Part shown: in pieces, positions 30,332 to 39,522 of the stretch
Layout: each line of letters begins with the position of its first letter
Numbering within the stretch: position 1 is the stretch's first letter
From: Xanthomonas hydrangeae
GTDB taxonomy: Bacteria; Pseudomonadota; Gammaproteobacteria; Xanthomonadales; Xanthomonadaceae
DNA: 64,000 nt
Assembly: GCA_905142475.1 (NCBI GenBank)
Contig: LR990730.1
Location: forward strand, 1,984,001-2,048,000
Direction: 5' to 3'
Made by a program: the position numbers and the translations under genes
Notes under the pieces: generated by a model
What the model was told of the DNA's origin: nothing
Seen by the model: only the letters and a program-made list of their open reading frames with translations
The model's database searches: none

Positions 30332-31099
30332 TCAGTCTGCTGGCGTCCCGTTATCCGCCTCGTCTTCGCTGGCAGCACGGGTGAACATCGGCAGGCGCAG
30401 ACGCGAACGGTGGCCCGGTACTGGCGCTTGATCTGCGCCCGCCACGCCACGGAAATAGCCGCGCTGCCATTTCTCGCGTGCGGCGGCCGATTGCGCATCC
30501 GGCAATTCATCCAGAAACCGCGTGCGGCTGTGGGTCCAGTCCGCATGCTGCCGCGCCAGTTCCGGCGCCTCGGACAGCGGCTGCCACTGCGGTTGCACCT
30601 GCTCGATCAGCCGGCGCGGCAGCGGAAACAGATGGCAGAACGGCTCGCCGGCGTCGAAGCGCACCCGCCCGGGCCGGGTGAATCGCCAGTTCATGGTGAA
30701 GGTGTACGGGCTCCAGTCGGTTTCGACCATGCCGCTCAACGCACCGATACCGTCCTTGGGCCGGTTCAACGGCCCGGTGACGAACAGATCGATGCCTTCT
30801 TCGGTGCGGAACAGGCAGGGCACGTGGAAGGTCAGCACGCCGTAGCCGAAGTGGCTGATCGCCGGCGATGCGCTGCCGGCATCGGCAACGATCTGGATGG
30901 CGTCCAGGCCATCGCCGCCGTTCCAGCTGGCTGCGAAACCGGCCTGGCACAGCAGCTCCCAGCCATGCGCATTGGCGATCGCCAGCGGCAGGCAGCGGTA
31001 GGCATAGCGCTGGTCGGTGGCGTCCATCCAGTCGCGCTCATGCGGGGCGGGGCGGATGTCCAGCGTGTGGCCATCCAGGACGTGGGCAGTGAGCTTCAT
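30332..31099 (-). CDS. DUF6065 family protein
   Basis: This is a 255-residue soluble protein without a signal peptide. It begins [20 protein letters not shown]. Recognisable stretches are [40 protein letters not shown] and [20 protein letters not shown]. They fit DUF6065, which has no known function. It is divergent from tldD with 99 bases between them and interrupts the otherwise conserved yhdP-tldD neighbourhood. A heptamer-like run CACACCGCACACCGCACACCG lies downstream at about 30228. Confidence 0.75.
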   Translation of the reverse strand: MKLTAHVLDGHTLDIRPAPHERDWMDATDQRYAYRCLPLAIANAHGWELLCQAGFAASWNGGDGLDAIQIVADAGSASPAISHFGYGVLTFHVPCLFRTEEGIDLFVTGPLNRPKDGIGALSGMVETDWSPYTFTMNWRFTRPGRVRFDAGEPFCHLFPLPRRLIEQVQPQWQPLSEAPELARQHADWTHSRTRFLDELPDAQSAAAREKWQRGYFRGVAGADQAPVPGHRSRLRLPMFTRAASEDEADNGTPAD

Positions 31100-31198
31100 G
31101 CGCGGGCGTCGGCAGGGCAGCGGGCCTGCGATGATAGCTGCGCCGCACGTTCAGCCGAACGACTTGTCTCTCCGGCGTGCGGGCCCCATCCTGATCGC

Positions 31199-32644
31199 AT
31201 GACCGATAACGCTCTCACTCTGGCCGAAACCCGGCTGCTGCTTCCTTCCGGCCTGGACACCGGCCATCTCGACCGCACCTTCGGCGCCCTGTTGGGCCCG
31301 GGCATCGACTTCGGCGACCTGTATTTCCAGCATTCCCGACGCGAGAGCTGGAGCGTGGAAGACGGTATCGTCAAGGACGGTGCGCATTCCATCGAACAAG
31401 GCGTGGGCGTGCGTGCGATTTCCGGAGAAAAGACCGGCTTCGCCTACTCCGACGACATCCAGCGCGAGGCGCTGCTGGAAGCGGCGCAGTCGGCACGGGC
31501 GATCTCGCGCGACGGCGGTGCGCAATCCACCCGCACGCTGGTGCGCGGCAGTGGCCGTGCGCTGTACCCGGCCACCGACCCGATCGACGACATGGACAGC
31601 ACGACCAAGGTCGAGTTGCTGCGCCGGATCGACCAGTACGTGCGCGCCGCCGACCCGCGCGTCAAGCAGGTGATGGTGAGCCTGTCCGGCGGTGTGGACA
31701 CGGTGCTGATCGCGCGCAGCGACGGCGTGCTGGCCGCCGATGTGCGCCCGCTGGTGCGCATGAACGTGCAGGTGATCGTCGAACACGGCGGGCGCCGCGA
31801 ATCCGGCTATTCCGGCGGCGGCGGGCGTTACGGCTATGCCGAGCTGTTCGCCGACGGCCGCCCGGAGGGCTTCGCGCGCGAAGCGCTGCGCCAGGCACTG
31901 GTCAATCTGGATGCGATTCCGGCACCGGCCGGCGTGATGCAGGTGGTGCTCGGCCCGGGCTGGCCCGGCGTGCTGCTGCATGAGGCGGTCGGTCACGGCC
32001 TGGAAGGCGATTTCAATCGCAAGGGCACCAGCGTCTACGCCGGCCGCATCGGCGAGCGCGTGGCCTCACCGGGCGTGACCATCGTCGACGACGGCACCCT
32101 GGACGGGCGTCGCGGCTCGCTCAATATCGACGACGAAGGCACGCCCACCCAGTGCACCACGCTGATCGAAGACGGCGTGCTGGTCGGCTACATGCAGGAC
32201 ACCCATAACGCGCGGCTGATGGGCGTGGCACCGACCGGCAACGGCCGCCGCGAGTCGTTCGCGCACCTGACCATGCCGCGCATGACCAACACCTACATGC
32301 GCGCCGGGCAGCACGATCCGCAGGAGATGATCCGCTCGGTCAAGAAGGGCATCTACGCGGTCAACTTCGGCGGCGGCCAGGTCGACATCACCAGCGGCAA
32401 GTACGTGTTCTCGGCCACCGAGGCCTACCTGATCGAAGACGGCAAGGTCACTGCACCGGTCAAGGGCGCCACGTTGATCGGCAACGGCCCGGAGACCATG
32501 CAGAAGGTGCGCATGATCGGCAATGACCTGGCGCTGGACGAAGGCGTGGGCGTGTGCGGCAAGGACGGGCAGAGCGTGCCGGTCGGCGTCGGTCAGCCTT
32601 CGCTGCTGATCGACGGCATCACCGTTGGCGGAACGCAGGCCTGA
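31199..32644 (+). CDS. tldD: Metalloprotease subunit TldD
   Basis: TldD pairs with PmbA/TldE to make a cytosolic protease that cleaves unfolded peptides and matures some peptide natural products or antitoxins. The 481-residue product has the zinc site [12 protein letters not shown], with His261 and His265, and a later conserved Cys at [12 protein letters not shown]. The start ATG at 31199 gives [14 protein letters not shown]; the frame stays open far upstream, but that DNA belongs to yhdP and non-coding sequence. It ends in GGGATTC repeats before the convergent darP. Confidence 0.95.
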   Translation: MTDNALTLAETRLLLPSGLDTGHLDRTFGALLGPGIDFGDLYFQHSRRESWSVEDGIVKDGAHSIEQGVGVRAISGEKTGFAYSDDIQREALLEAAQSARAISRDGGAQSTRTLVRGSGRALYPATDPIDDMDSTTKVELLRRIDQYVRAADPRVKQVMVSLSGGVDTVLIARSDGVLAADVRPLVRMNVQVIVEHGGRRESGYSGGGGRYGYAELFADGRPEGFAREALRQALVNLDAIPAPAGVMQVVLGPGWPGVLLHEAVGHGLEGDFNRKGTSVYAGRIGERVASPGVTIVDDGTLDGRRGSLNIDDEGTPTQCTTLIEDGVLVGYMQDTHNARLMGVAPTGNGRRESFAHLTMPRMTNTYMRAGQHDPQEMIRSVKKGIYAVNFGGGQVDITSGKYVFSATEAYLIEDGKVTAPVKGATLIGNGPETMQKVRMIGNDLALDEGVGVCGKDGQSVPVGVGQPSLLIDGITVGGTQA

Positions 32645-32726
32645 GATGCGGGGATTCGGGATTCGGGATTCGGGATTCGCAACGGCCGGGATGGCCGTTG
32701 CTGGGCTGGATGAATCGGGCGGATCC
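32645..32726. repeat. GGGATTC tandem repeat at the tldD-darP junction
   Basis: After the tldD stop comes a run of four units (GGGGATTCGGGATTCGGGAT and on) at 32649-32677. An opposite-strand version (CCAATCCCGAATCCCCAATC) follows at 32761-32797, inside the 3' end of darP. The pair forms an inverted repeat around the tldD-darP boundary. Confidence 0.7.
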
Positions 32727-33308
32727 CTATTCGTCGCCTTCCGATGCCGATTCGTCGTCTTCCAATCCCGAATCCCCAATCTCCAATCCCGGCTCTTGAG
32801 ACAACTCGCGCAGCACCTGGAACAGCTCGCGGTAGGCGCGCGGCGGCTTGTTCTTGGCCCGCTCGCTGATGGCGTTGCGCACCAGCTGACGCAGTTGCTG
32901 GCGGTCGGCGGCCGGATAGGCTTCCAGCAATTCGGCCAGCGCCACGTCGCTCTCGGCCAGCAGCCGCTCGCGCCAACGCTCGACGCGGTGAATCGCGGCC
33001 ACTTCGCGGCGCGCGGTGTCGCTGTTGGCATCCAGCGCATCGCGCAGCGCGTTCAGCGTGGTGTCGTCCTCGCGGCGCATGTGCTTGGCCAGAAACGCCA
33101 GCTGCCGCTTGTGCGCGATATGCGAGGTGATGCGCTTGCTCTTTTCGATATGCGGAATCAGCGATTCGGGTACCGGCAACTTGGCCAGCTGCGCCGGGGT
33201 GAGCGCCACCAGCTTTTCGCCCAGGTCGAAAATTTCCAGCGCCTCGCGCCGTTGCTGGCTGCGGCTGGCGCCGCGAAATTCACCGGTGTCTTCGTCGCGT
33301 CCGCGCAT
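32727..33308 (-). CDS. darP: Ribosome-associated protein DarP (YjgA)
   Basis: DarP helps late assembly of the 50S subunit. The 193-residue protein begins [20 protein letters not shown] and has the helical core [20 protein letters not shown], then [20 protein letters not shown]. The region RRQLR-like [20 protein letters not shown] follows. The C-terminal 20 residues ([19 protein letters not shown]) are encoded by the GGATTC-type repeat and look like a strain-dependent extension. It is divergent from pmbA. Confidence 0.92.
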   Translation of the reverse strand: MRGRDEDTGEFRGASRSQQRREALEIFDLGEKLVALTPAQLAKLPVPESLIPHIEKSKRITSHIAHKRQLAFLAKHMRREDDTTLNALRDALDANSDTARREVAAIHRVERWRERLLAESDVALAELLEAYPAADRQQLRQLVRNAISERAKNKPPRAYRELFQVLRELSQEPGLEIGDSGLEDDESASEGDE

Positions 33309-33340
33309 TGCCACTACATCCCGAAACTTGGTTGATAAAA

Positions 33341-33435
33341 ACTCCGGCCTTGAACGGCCGGGCGCCGGCGGAACACTCCGCACTGAATTCAGACACTCCG
33401 GCCAACGATGGCCGAGCTTTTGCGGAAGGATCCGC
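33341..33435. promoter_or_regulatory. Tandem double-hairpin array in the pmbA leader
   Basis: Two 54-bp-spaced units carry the same two stems with different loops. Unit 1 (33341-33381) has CGGCC-N6-GGCCG and GCGGA-ACAC-TCCGC. Unit 2 (33395-33435) has CGGCC-N6-GGCCG and GCGGA-AGGA-TCCGC. Both units open with ACTCCGGCC. The array ends six bases before the ribosome site AAGGA of pmbA. Stems are conserved and loops are not, which suggests selection on structure in RNA. Its function is unknown. Confidence 0.6.
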
Positions 33436-33453
33436 GTTCCTAAGGATAAAGCA

Positions 33454-34821
33454 TTGAACGCACTCTCCTCCGAAACACGTGTCCACGACGACAGCCTGCA
33501 GCGCCTGGACGCGCTCACCGACATCTCGCAGCGCCTGCTCGAGCGCGCCCGTGCGGCCGGCGCCACCCAGGCCGAAGTGAGCTGCAGCGAAGAGCGCGGC
33601 CTGGATGTCAACGTGCGGCTGGGCGATGTGGAAACGGTGGAATCCACCCGCGACCGCGGCATTGCGGTCACCGTCTACTTCGGCAAGCGCAAGGGCAGCG
33701 CCAGCACCGCCGATCTGCAGGATTCCAGCCTGGAATCCACCGTGGCCCAGGCCTGCGCGATCGCCCGCTATACCGAAGACGACGTGGCCGCCGGCCTGGC
33801 CGATCCGGAACTGATGGCGCGCGAGTTCCCCGAACTGGACAGCTGGCACCCGTGGGCGCTGGACGCCGACACTGCGGTGGATCTGGCGCTGGCCTGCGAA
33901 ACCGCCGGGCGCGATGCCGATGCGCGGATCAGCAATTCCGATGGCGCCTCGGCCAGCACCGGACTCAGCCTGTCGGTGTATGCCAACTCGCATGGCTTCA
34001 TCGGGCGCGAACGCGGCACCCATCATTCGATCAGCTGCGCACTGATCGCCGGGCAGGGCGACGGTATGCAGCGCGATGGCTGGTACAGCAGCGCGCTGGC
34101 ACGCGAAGACCTGGAAGCGCCCGAGGCGATCGGCCGCCACGCTGCCGAGCGCACCCTGGCGCGGCTGCAACCGCGTTCGCTCCCCGCCGGCCAGCTGCCG
34201 GTGCTGTTTGCGCCGGAAGTGGCGCGCTCGCTGGTCGGCCATCTGCTCGGCGCGGTTTCCGGCGGCGCGCTGTATCGGCGTGCCAGCTTCCTGCTCGACA
34301 GTGTCGGCACCAAGTTGTTCCCGGACTGGTTCAACATCGAGGAGCTGCCGCATCTGCGCCGCGGGCTGCGCTCGGCCGCCTTCGATGGCGAGGGCGTGGC
34401 GACGCGGCGTTCGGCGCTGATCACCGCCGGCGTGCTGCAGCGGTATGTGCTCGGCAGCTATTCGGCACGCAAGCTGGGCCTGCAGACCACCGCCAACGCC
34501 GGCGGCGTGCACAACCTGCAGGTCACTGCGAATGCGGGCGATCTGGCCTCGATGATGTCCGGCATGTCGCGCGGTCTGCTGGTCACCGAACTGATGGGCA
34601 ACGGCGTCAATCCGGTGACCGGCGATTACTCGCGCGGTGCCGGTGGCTTCTGGATCGAGAACGGCGTGATCGCCTATCCGGTCGACGGCCTGACCATCGC
34701 CGGCAACCTGCGCGAGATGTTCGCCGGCATCGAGGCGGTGGGCAACGATGTGGATCCGCGTTCGCACGTCAAGATCGGTGCGGTGCTGCTCAACCGCATG
34801 ACGGTGGCGGGCGACAGCTGA
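33454..34821 (+). CDS. pmbA: Metalloprotease subunit PmbA (TldE)
   Basis: PmbA is the partner of TldD and lacks a zinc site of its own. The 455-residue frame has [20 protein letters not shown] near residue 45. It continues with [20 protein letters not shown] and a C-terminal signature [20 protein letters not shown]. The start is TTG 33454, with AAGGA at 33442-33446 and a 7-base gap. No nearer ATG fits. The gene is separated from tldD by the divergent darP. Confidence 0.94.
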   Translation: MNALSSETRVHDDSLQRLDALTDISQRLLERARAAGATQAEVSCSEERGLDVNVRLGDVETVESTRDRGIAVTVYFGKRKGSASTADLQDSSLESTVAQACAIARYTEDDVAAGLADPELMAREFPELDSWHPWALDADTAVDLALACETAGRDADARISNSDGASASTGLSLSVYANSHGFIGRERGTHHSISCALIAGQGDGMQRDGWYSSALAREDLEAPEAIGRHAAERTLARLQPRSLPAGQLPVLFAPEVARSLVGHLLGAVSGGALYRRASFLLDSVGTKLFPDWFNIEELPHLRRGLRSAAFDGEGVATRRSALITAGVLQRYVLGSYSARKLGLQTTANAGGVHNLQVTANAGDLASMMSGMSRGLLVTELMGNGVNPVTGDYSRGAGGFWIENGVIAYPVDGLTIAGNLREMFAGIEAVGNDVDPRSHVKIGAVLLNRMTVAGDS

Positions 34822-34960
34822 GCGCGCCGGTCGCAACGACTGTGCTCACCGCTCCCGGCCACTGCCGCGGAGCATCGCGAACGAGACCATGTCTTCGCGC
34901 ACTGGTGGCTGGCTGACGGGTTGCTATAGTCCGCCGCACCACAACCATGCATGGGGAAAC

Positions 34961-35353
34961 ATGATGAGCGACTTCGAGTCACACGCTGCACCGCCGCCAC
35001 CGCCGATCGGCACCAGCTCGCCGTCGGAAGAGCGCACCCTGGCGCTTGCCGCGCATCTGCTCGGCATCCTCACGTCCTTCATCGGCGCGTTGGTGATCTG
35101 GCTGATCAGCAAGGACGCCAGCCCGTCCAAGCCGTTCGCCACCGATCAGGCCAAGGAAGCGCTGAACTTCCAGATCACCGTGATCATCGCCTATGTGGCT
35201 GCGGTGATCCTGACCATCGTGTCGTTCGGCATCCTGTTCTTCGTGCCGACGCTGGTATGGATCGCCAATCTGGTGCTGTGCATCCTGGCCGCGGTCAAGG
35301 CCAACAACGGCGAGCATTACCGGTATCCGTTCACGCTGCGCCTGATCAAGTAA
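34961..35353 (+). CDS. DUF4870 small membrane protein
   Basis: This 130-residue protein has a Pro-rich cytosolic N terminus (APPPPPIGTSSPSEER). Three hydrophobic segments follow: LAAHLLGILTSFIGALVIWL, then VIIAYVAAVILTIVSFGIL and LVWIANLVLCILAAVKA. The motif FATDQAKEALNFQIT between the first two is diagnostic of DUF4870. No function is known. Two adjacent ATGs (34961 and 34964) follow GGGGAAAC. It is followed by a strong intrinsic terminator. Confidence 0.88.
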   Translation: MMSDFESHAAPPPPPIGTSSPSEERTLALAAHLLGILTSFIGALVIWLISKDASPSKPFATDQAKEALNFQITVIIAYVAAVILTIVSFGILFFVPTLVWIANLVLCILAAVKANNGEHYRYPFTLRLIK

Positions 35354-35372
35354 CCGGTCGCAATGCGAAAGA

Positions 35373-35404
35373 CAAAGGCCCGGCAGCGATGCCGGGCCTT
35401 TGGC
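35373..35404. terminator. Bidirectional intrinsic terminator
   Basis: A perfect stem CAAAGGCCCGGC (35373-35384) pairs with GCCGGGCCTTTG (35391-35402) around a short loop. Flanking A and T residues let it work for the DUF4870 gene on the plus strand and the M35 gene on the minus strand. Confidence 0.88.
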
Positions 35405-35423
35405 GTTTCAGGCGACTGCCGGA

Positions 35424-36521
35424 TCAGTTCTGCGCCGGGGTGTTTTCGGCGAAGTACTCGTGGCTGTCGGCATTGGTGATCGCCTGGGCCGGGTTGCTGA
35501 TCGCCAGGCTACGCGCGCCGGACTGACCATAGACGCGGTCCTGGGTGCCGGCCACCACGGTGAAGTGGCTGGTCTCGTGCACCAGCGTGCCGGCCTTGGA
35601 GTCGGTACCGGTTGTCGATGCACTCCAGAATGCGTTGCAGACATGGATCTCGTACGGCTGGTTCGGATAGACGTAGGCGAAGGCGTCCGCCAGATCCGCT
35701 TCGCAGCTGCAGTTGATCGTCAGCTGGCCGTTGTTCTGGTCCAGCGCGTTGTCGATGTTGACGAAGTTCGAGCTGACCCGGCTATAGCGCGAGGCGTTGT
35801 AGGCGCCGAACCAGGTGGTATAGCGCGCGCCGGTGCTGCCGCCGTTGAGGTAGGTGCGCGCGTTCTGCGAGTAGTTGCGCGCGGCAGTGACGGCACTGGC
35901 GGCCTGGTTGGTGCGGGTGGTGCTGCAGTTGAGGTAGTTGATGCCGTTGACCACGGCGGTCGGGCCGACTGCGAGCTGGCGCTGCACGCCGCGCCGCGCA
36001 CCGTCCAGCCAGACGGTGAGCGGGGTGCTGGTGGCCACCGCGGGCGCGCCGTTGGCTGCCTTCATCAGGCTGCCGTCGGACAGTGAGGCGTATTGCAGCG
36101 ACGAACGGACCTGGATGGTGTAATTGCCGCTGGTCGACAGATCGTAGGCGCCCGCCAGATCGACCTCGCCCTGCACACTCTGGCCGGGCTTGAGGATGGT
36201 GAAGTCGGCCGCCTTGGGCAGGCCGCGCTTGACCAGGCGCCCGGTATAGTTCACCGGCGTACCATCGCGGCTGACGTCCAGAATGCCGTTATCCAGTGAC
36301 TTCAGCGGCAGCTGATAGGTCGGGACGCGCGCGATCTGGCTGCCGTTGTTGGTAACGGTGACGGCGATCTTGCCTTGGTGCCGCCCAGCCTGATCGGCGA
36401 CCGGCGCCAGTTCGATGGTCAACGGAACCGGGCCGCGCACGGACTGCGCCTGCGCCGATCCGAGCACGCCAACAACGGCCAACGTGCCTGCTGCAAACGA
36501 TGCGAGAAAAACATTCTTCAC
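35424..36521 (-). CDS. Secreted M35-family (deuterolysin/aspzincin) metalloprotease
   Basis: The product is 365 residues with a Sec signal peptide (MKNVFLASFAAGTLAVVGVL ending AQA). An Ig-like prodomain covers about 30-160. The protease domain carries HETSHF, with zinc ligands His315 and His319, followed by GTQDRVYG, the aspzincin GTxDxxYG motif that supplies the Asp ligand. Cys pairs in the domain are likely disulfides. I chose GTG 36521 because GGAGA lies 7 bases upstream; a TTG two codons earlier would sit on top of it. Members are Lys- or Asn-directed endopeptidases. Type II secretion is likely but inferred. Confidence 0.9.
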   Translation of the reverse strand: MKNVFLASFAAGTLAVVGVLGSAQAQSVRGPVPLTIELAPVADQAGRHQGKIAVTVTNNGSQIARVPTYQLPLKSLDNGILDVSRDGTPVNYTGRLVKRGLPKAADFTILKPGQSVQGEVDLAGAYDLSTSGNYTIQVRSSLQYASLSDGSLMKAANGAPAVATSTPLTVWLDGARRGVQRQLAVGPTAVVNGINYLNCSTTRTNQAASAVTAARNYSQNARTYLNGGSTGARYTTWFGAYNASRYSRVSSNFVNIDNALDQNNGQLTINCSCEADLADAFAYVYPNQPYEIHVCNAFWSASTTGTDSKAGTLVHETSHFTVVAGTQDRVYGQSGARSLAISNPAQAITNADSHEYFAENTPAQN

Positions 36522-36951
36522 CAGCAACTCTCCATGTGATCGGGGATGTCCGCTGAACGCGGGCAGACCAACCTAGGCAGGGCGAGCGGGCACGACAAGA
36601 CAATCGATTAGTGCTGTTTTTGGCCTGCTGATGGCGCTGGAATGGCAAATATGGACAACGATGGCGACAATTCGGCTTAAAGTTGTGCATCCATCCACAT
36701 TTTTAACGCGCGCTGCATAAATTCCCTTGTGAAAATCTATGGAAAGAGAATTTACGTTTTGTGACGCGGAACCCCGGTTATTCGAGGACGATCCACGACT
36801 GCACCGTGCGCTGGCGCACGGTGTGCGCAGAAGAAGGCGCGATTGCAGGATCGATGCATGCATCGCGCCGCTGGGGAGTGACCACGCAGCGAGGTCTGCG
36901 TTTGATCGCGTGGGCCGGTTGTATGGCTGCGTGGTCGTTCTGAGCGTCGCG
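36522..36951. other. AT-richer leader region upstream of the M35 gene
   Basis: These 430 bp separate the M35 gene from ispA, both on the minus strand. Base composition falls in the middle (about 36640-36770, for example GGAAAGAGAATTTACGTTTT), unlike the flanking genes. I see no coding frame worth naming. It probably holds the M35 promoter and the end of the ispA transcript. Confidence 0.5.
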
Positions 36952-37827
36952 CTAGTGCGCGCGGTCCACCGCAAACCGGCCCAGCGTCGCCAGCGTTTCG
37001 CCTGGCTGGCCGTAGGGCTGCAGGATGTCGTGCATGCGCGTGGCCAGCTCTGCCAGCTTGGCCTTGGCGCCTTCCATCCCGAGCAGGGCGGGATAGGTGG
37101 ACTTGGATTGCGCAGCGTCCTTGCCGGCGGTCTTGCCCAACTGCGCCGAGCTCGATTCCACGTCCAGGATGTCGTCGCGCACCTGGAACGCCAGGCCCAG
37201 CGCATCGGCAAAGGCGTCCAGGCGCTGCTGGTCGGCATCCGCGGCGCCACCGGTCAACGCGCCCATGCGCACCGCCGCGCGGATCAGTGCGCCGGTCTTG
37301 AGTGCGTGCATGCGCTCGAGCTCGCTGAGCGATTGCAGCTGGCCGGTGGCATCGATGTCCAGTGCCTGGCCTCCGCACATGCCGGCAGCGCCTGCAGCGC
37401 CGGCCAGGCTCTGCAGCCAGCCGACGCGCAGGTCGGCACTCACCGATGCCGCAGCCAGTAGTTCGAACGCGCGCGTCTGCAGCGCATCGCCGGCCAGAAT
37501 CGCCGTGGCCTCATCGAAGGCGATATGTACGGTGGGCTGGCCGCGGCGCAGCGCGTCGTCGTCCATCGCCGGCAGGTCGTCGTGCACCAGCGAATAGGCA
37601 TGGATCAGCTCCACCGCCACGGCAGGCGTGTCCAGGCTGTCTTCGTCGGCGTCAAAAAGTGCGCCAGTTGCATACACCAACAGCGGACGCATGCGCTTGC
37701 CGCCGCCCAGTACCGCATGCCGCATGGCGGCGTGCAGGCGTTGCGGAGCAAGTGCCGGGCTTGGCAGGCACGCCTCCAGGCTGCGTTCGGTGCGGGCGAT
37801 CCAGTGATCGAACAACGCCGAACTCAC
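36952..37827 (-). CDS. ispA: Farnesyl diphosphate synthase
   Basis: IspA condenses IPP with DMAPP and then GPP to make farnesyl diphosphate for quinone, bactoprenol and other isoprenoids. The 291-residue product has GGGKRMRP near residue 42. It has the first aspartate-rich motif DDLPAMDDD near 88 and the second DDILDVE near 228. The start is GTG 37827, one base past the xseB stop, so translation should be coupled. No better start exists. The xseB-ispA order is conserved in many proteobacteria; dxs, often next, is absent here. Confidence 0.95.
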   Translation of the reverse strand: MSSALFDHWIARTERSLEACLPSPALAPQRLHAAMRHAVLGGGKRMRPLLVYATGALFDADEDSLDTPAVAVELIHAYSLVHDDLPAMDDDALRRGQPTVHIAFDEATAILAGDALQTRAFELLAAASVSADLRVGWLQSLAGAAGAAGMCGGQALDIDATGQLQSLSELERMHALKTGALIRAAVRMGALTGGAADADQQRLDAFADALGLAFQVRDDILDVESSSAQLGKTAGKDAAQSKSTYPALLGMEGAKAKLAELATRMHDILQPYGQPGETLATLGRFAVDRAH

Positions 37828-37828
37828 C

Positions 37829-38092
37829 TCAGCCGCCGTCCGGCGACGGCGGTTCGAAGGTTTCGGCCAGATCGGGGCGGGTGGGGTCGGTCAGCATGCG
37901 CACGCGCAGTTCGGCGTGTTCCAGTGCCTGCTGGCAATCGCGGTACAAGCCGATGCCACGCTCATAGGCCATGAGCGATTGCTCCAGGCTCTGGTCGCCG
38001 ACTTCCATCTTCTGCACCAGTTGCTCGAGTTCTTCCAGAGACTGTTCGAAGCGGGCAACCGGGGATGTTTCGTTCAAGGATTTTTTGACCAT
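37829..38092 (-). CDS. xseB: Exodeoxyribonuclease VII small subunit
   Basis: XseB forms exonuclease VII with XseA and degrades single-stranded DNA. The 87-residue product has the family core [20 protein letters not shown], then [20 protein letters not shown]. The helical pair and small size fit. The start ATG is at 38092. It lies 31 bases after tilS and directly before ispA. The large subunit gene xseA is not in this window. Confidence 0.95.
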   Translation of the reverse strand: MVKKSLNETSPVARFEQSLEELEQLVQKMEVGDQSLEQSLMAYERGIGLYRDCQQALEHAELRVRMLTDPTRPDLAETFEPPSPDGG

Positions 38093-38123
38093 CGTTAAAG
38101 TGTGCGGCGCGCGCGCAGGCGGG

Positions 38124-39419
38124 TCAATTCGCAGCTGTGTTGCTGTGCCATCGCAACGCTGCGTTATTGGCCTGCAGCCAGTTGTTCAATGCGGCCGAGA
38201 TGATGCGATCGCCGGCGGCGAGTACCTGGTCGCCGTCCCACAGGATCGGCAGGCGTTCGCGTTCCCAGGGTGGTAGATCCAGTTCCTGCAGCAGGTGCTT
38301 GAGGCGATGCGAATGCGCACGCTGCGGCAACACGATGCGCTCGCCACCGTGGCGTGCGCGCACCAGCAGCGGTTGCGCGAAGCGCAGGCCGGGGGCGCCG
38401 TGTAACTGTAACTGCGCGCCATCGGGCAGGTGCAGCGCTGCCTGGCCATCCCAGTGCGTCTGCCACTGCGGCGGGCATGCGGTGTGTGGGCGAAGTAAAT
38501 ACAGACACTGGCGCCAGCGACGCACTTCGACCTGTTGCCAGGCAAAGCGCGCTTGCCGGTCCGGTGCGTGGTTGTCGATTTCCTGTTCCAGCGCGGTGAT
38601 GCCGTGTGCGGGCAGCGGCGGGGCGTGTGCCGCACTCACCCAGGCGCGTAGCAGGCGCGGCCGACGTGTCGCCGGCTGCGCACGTAACCGCTGTAGATCC
38701 AGGGCGCCGGTGGCGGTCAGCATGCCGGGCAGCAGCGCGGTGTCCTCTTGCAGCAGCAACGCGCTGGCGTTGGCGCTCAGGTGCGCACTGCGCGCCAACG
38801 CCTCGGCGGCCTGTGGCCAGCGTTGCTGCAGCAGAGGCATGAGCTGGGTGCGCAGGAAGTTGCGGTCGTACCGTGTGTCGGCATTGCTGGGGTCTTCGAT
38901 CCATTCCAGCCCATGTGCCTGCGCATAGGCCAGCAAGTCGGTGCGTGCATGGTGCAGCAATGGACGCCACAGCATGCCGCCTGCGAATGGACGCTCCGCG
39001 CGCATGGCAGCCAAGCCGTCCGGGCCGGAAGCGCGCAGTGCGCGCAGCAGGAACGTTTCGGCCTGGTCGTCGCGATGGTGCGCCAGCGCCAGCCATTCGC
39101 CGGGCGTGAGTGTTTCGGCACACGCGGCGTGCCGCGCATGGCGTGCGGCCGCTTCCAGACCCAGGCCGCTGTCGCGCGCGACCTGCACGCGCGCGATCTG
39201 CAAGGGAATTTGCAAGGCATCGCATTGGCGCTGGCAATGCGCAGCCCATGCATCCGCATCGGCGTGCAAGCCGTGATGCACGTGCACCGCGCGCAAGCCG
39301 CTGTCGCGATAGCGCGGCGCGGCTGCCAGCAGCTGCAGCAACACGCTCGAATCCATGCCGCCGCTGTAGGCGACAAGGATCGGGCCCGGCGGCGTCGCGG
39401 GCAGCGCCAGGACGATCAT
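38124..39419 (-). CDS. tilS: tRNA(Ile)-lysidine synthase
   Basis: TilS attaches lysine to C34 of the CAU-anticodon tRNA-Ile so that it reads AUA. The 431-residue product has the PP-loop [13 protein letters not shown] near residue 19, then [13 protein letters not shown]-terminal substrate-binding domain contains [20 protein letters not shown] and [20 protein letters not shown]. The start ATG is at 39419. It heads a minus-strand run tilS-xseB-ispA. A four-unit GCCGATC run lies just upstream. Confidence 0.95.
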   Translation of the reverse strand: MIVLALPATPPGPILVAYSGGMDSSVLLQLLAAAPRYRDSGLRAVHVHHGLHADADAWAAHCQRQCDALQIPLQIARVQVARDSGLGLEAAARHARHAACAETLTPGEWLALAHHRDDQAETFLLRALRASGPDGLAAMRAERPFAGGMLWRPLLHHARTDLLAYAQAHGLEWIEDPSNADTRYDRNFLRTQLMPLLQQRWPQAAEALARSAHLSANASALLLQEDTALLPGMLTATGALDLQRLRAQPATRRPRLLRAWVSAAHAPPLPAHGITALEQEIDNHAPDRQARFAWQQVEVRRWRQCLYLLRPHTACPPQWQTHWDGQAALHLPDGAQLQLHGAPGLRFAQPLLVRARHGGERIVLPQRAHSHRLKHLLQELDLPPWERERLPILWDGDQVLAAGDRIISAALNNWLQANNAALRWHSNTAAN

Positions 39420-39478
39420 CTATGCGTGCGACCACTGCGGCAGCGCTGCAGCGAGGCGTGCCCTGCGACGGCGCACCA

Positions 39479-39507
39479 TTGCCGATCGCCGATCGCCGAT
39501 CGCCGAT
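39479..39507. repeat. Tandem heptamer run, GCCGATC x4
   Basis: Four contiguous copies of GCCGATC lie between the phoA-like stop and the tilS start, about 60 bases upstream of tilS. It is non-coding and too short to be a CRISPR array. Confidence 0.8.
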
Positions 39508-39522
39508 GCGCAGCGCTGCACA

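Noticed and set aside
29561..31198. Long open frame upstream of and in frame with tldD
   Set aside because: It overlaps yhdP and crosses antisense DUF6065. TldD proteins start at MTDNALTL, so the upstream part is chance.
32649..32797. Possible CRISPR-like array in GGGATTC and GCCGATC repeats
   Set aside because: Units are 7 bases with no spacers and no cas genes are near.
36739..37461. A possible plus-strand gene starting in the M35-ispA gap
   Set aside because: Most of it is antisense to ispA, it has no recognisable product and its first 200 bases have unlike composition.
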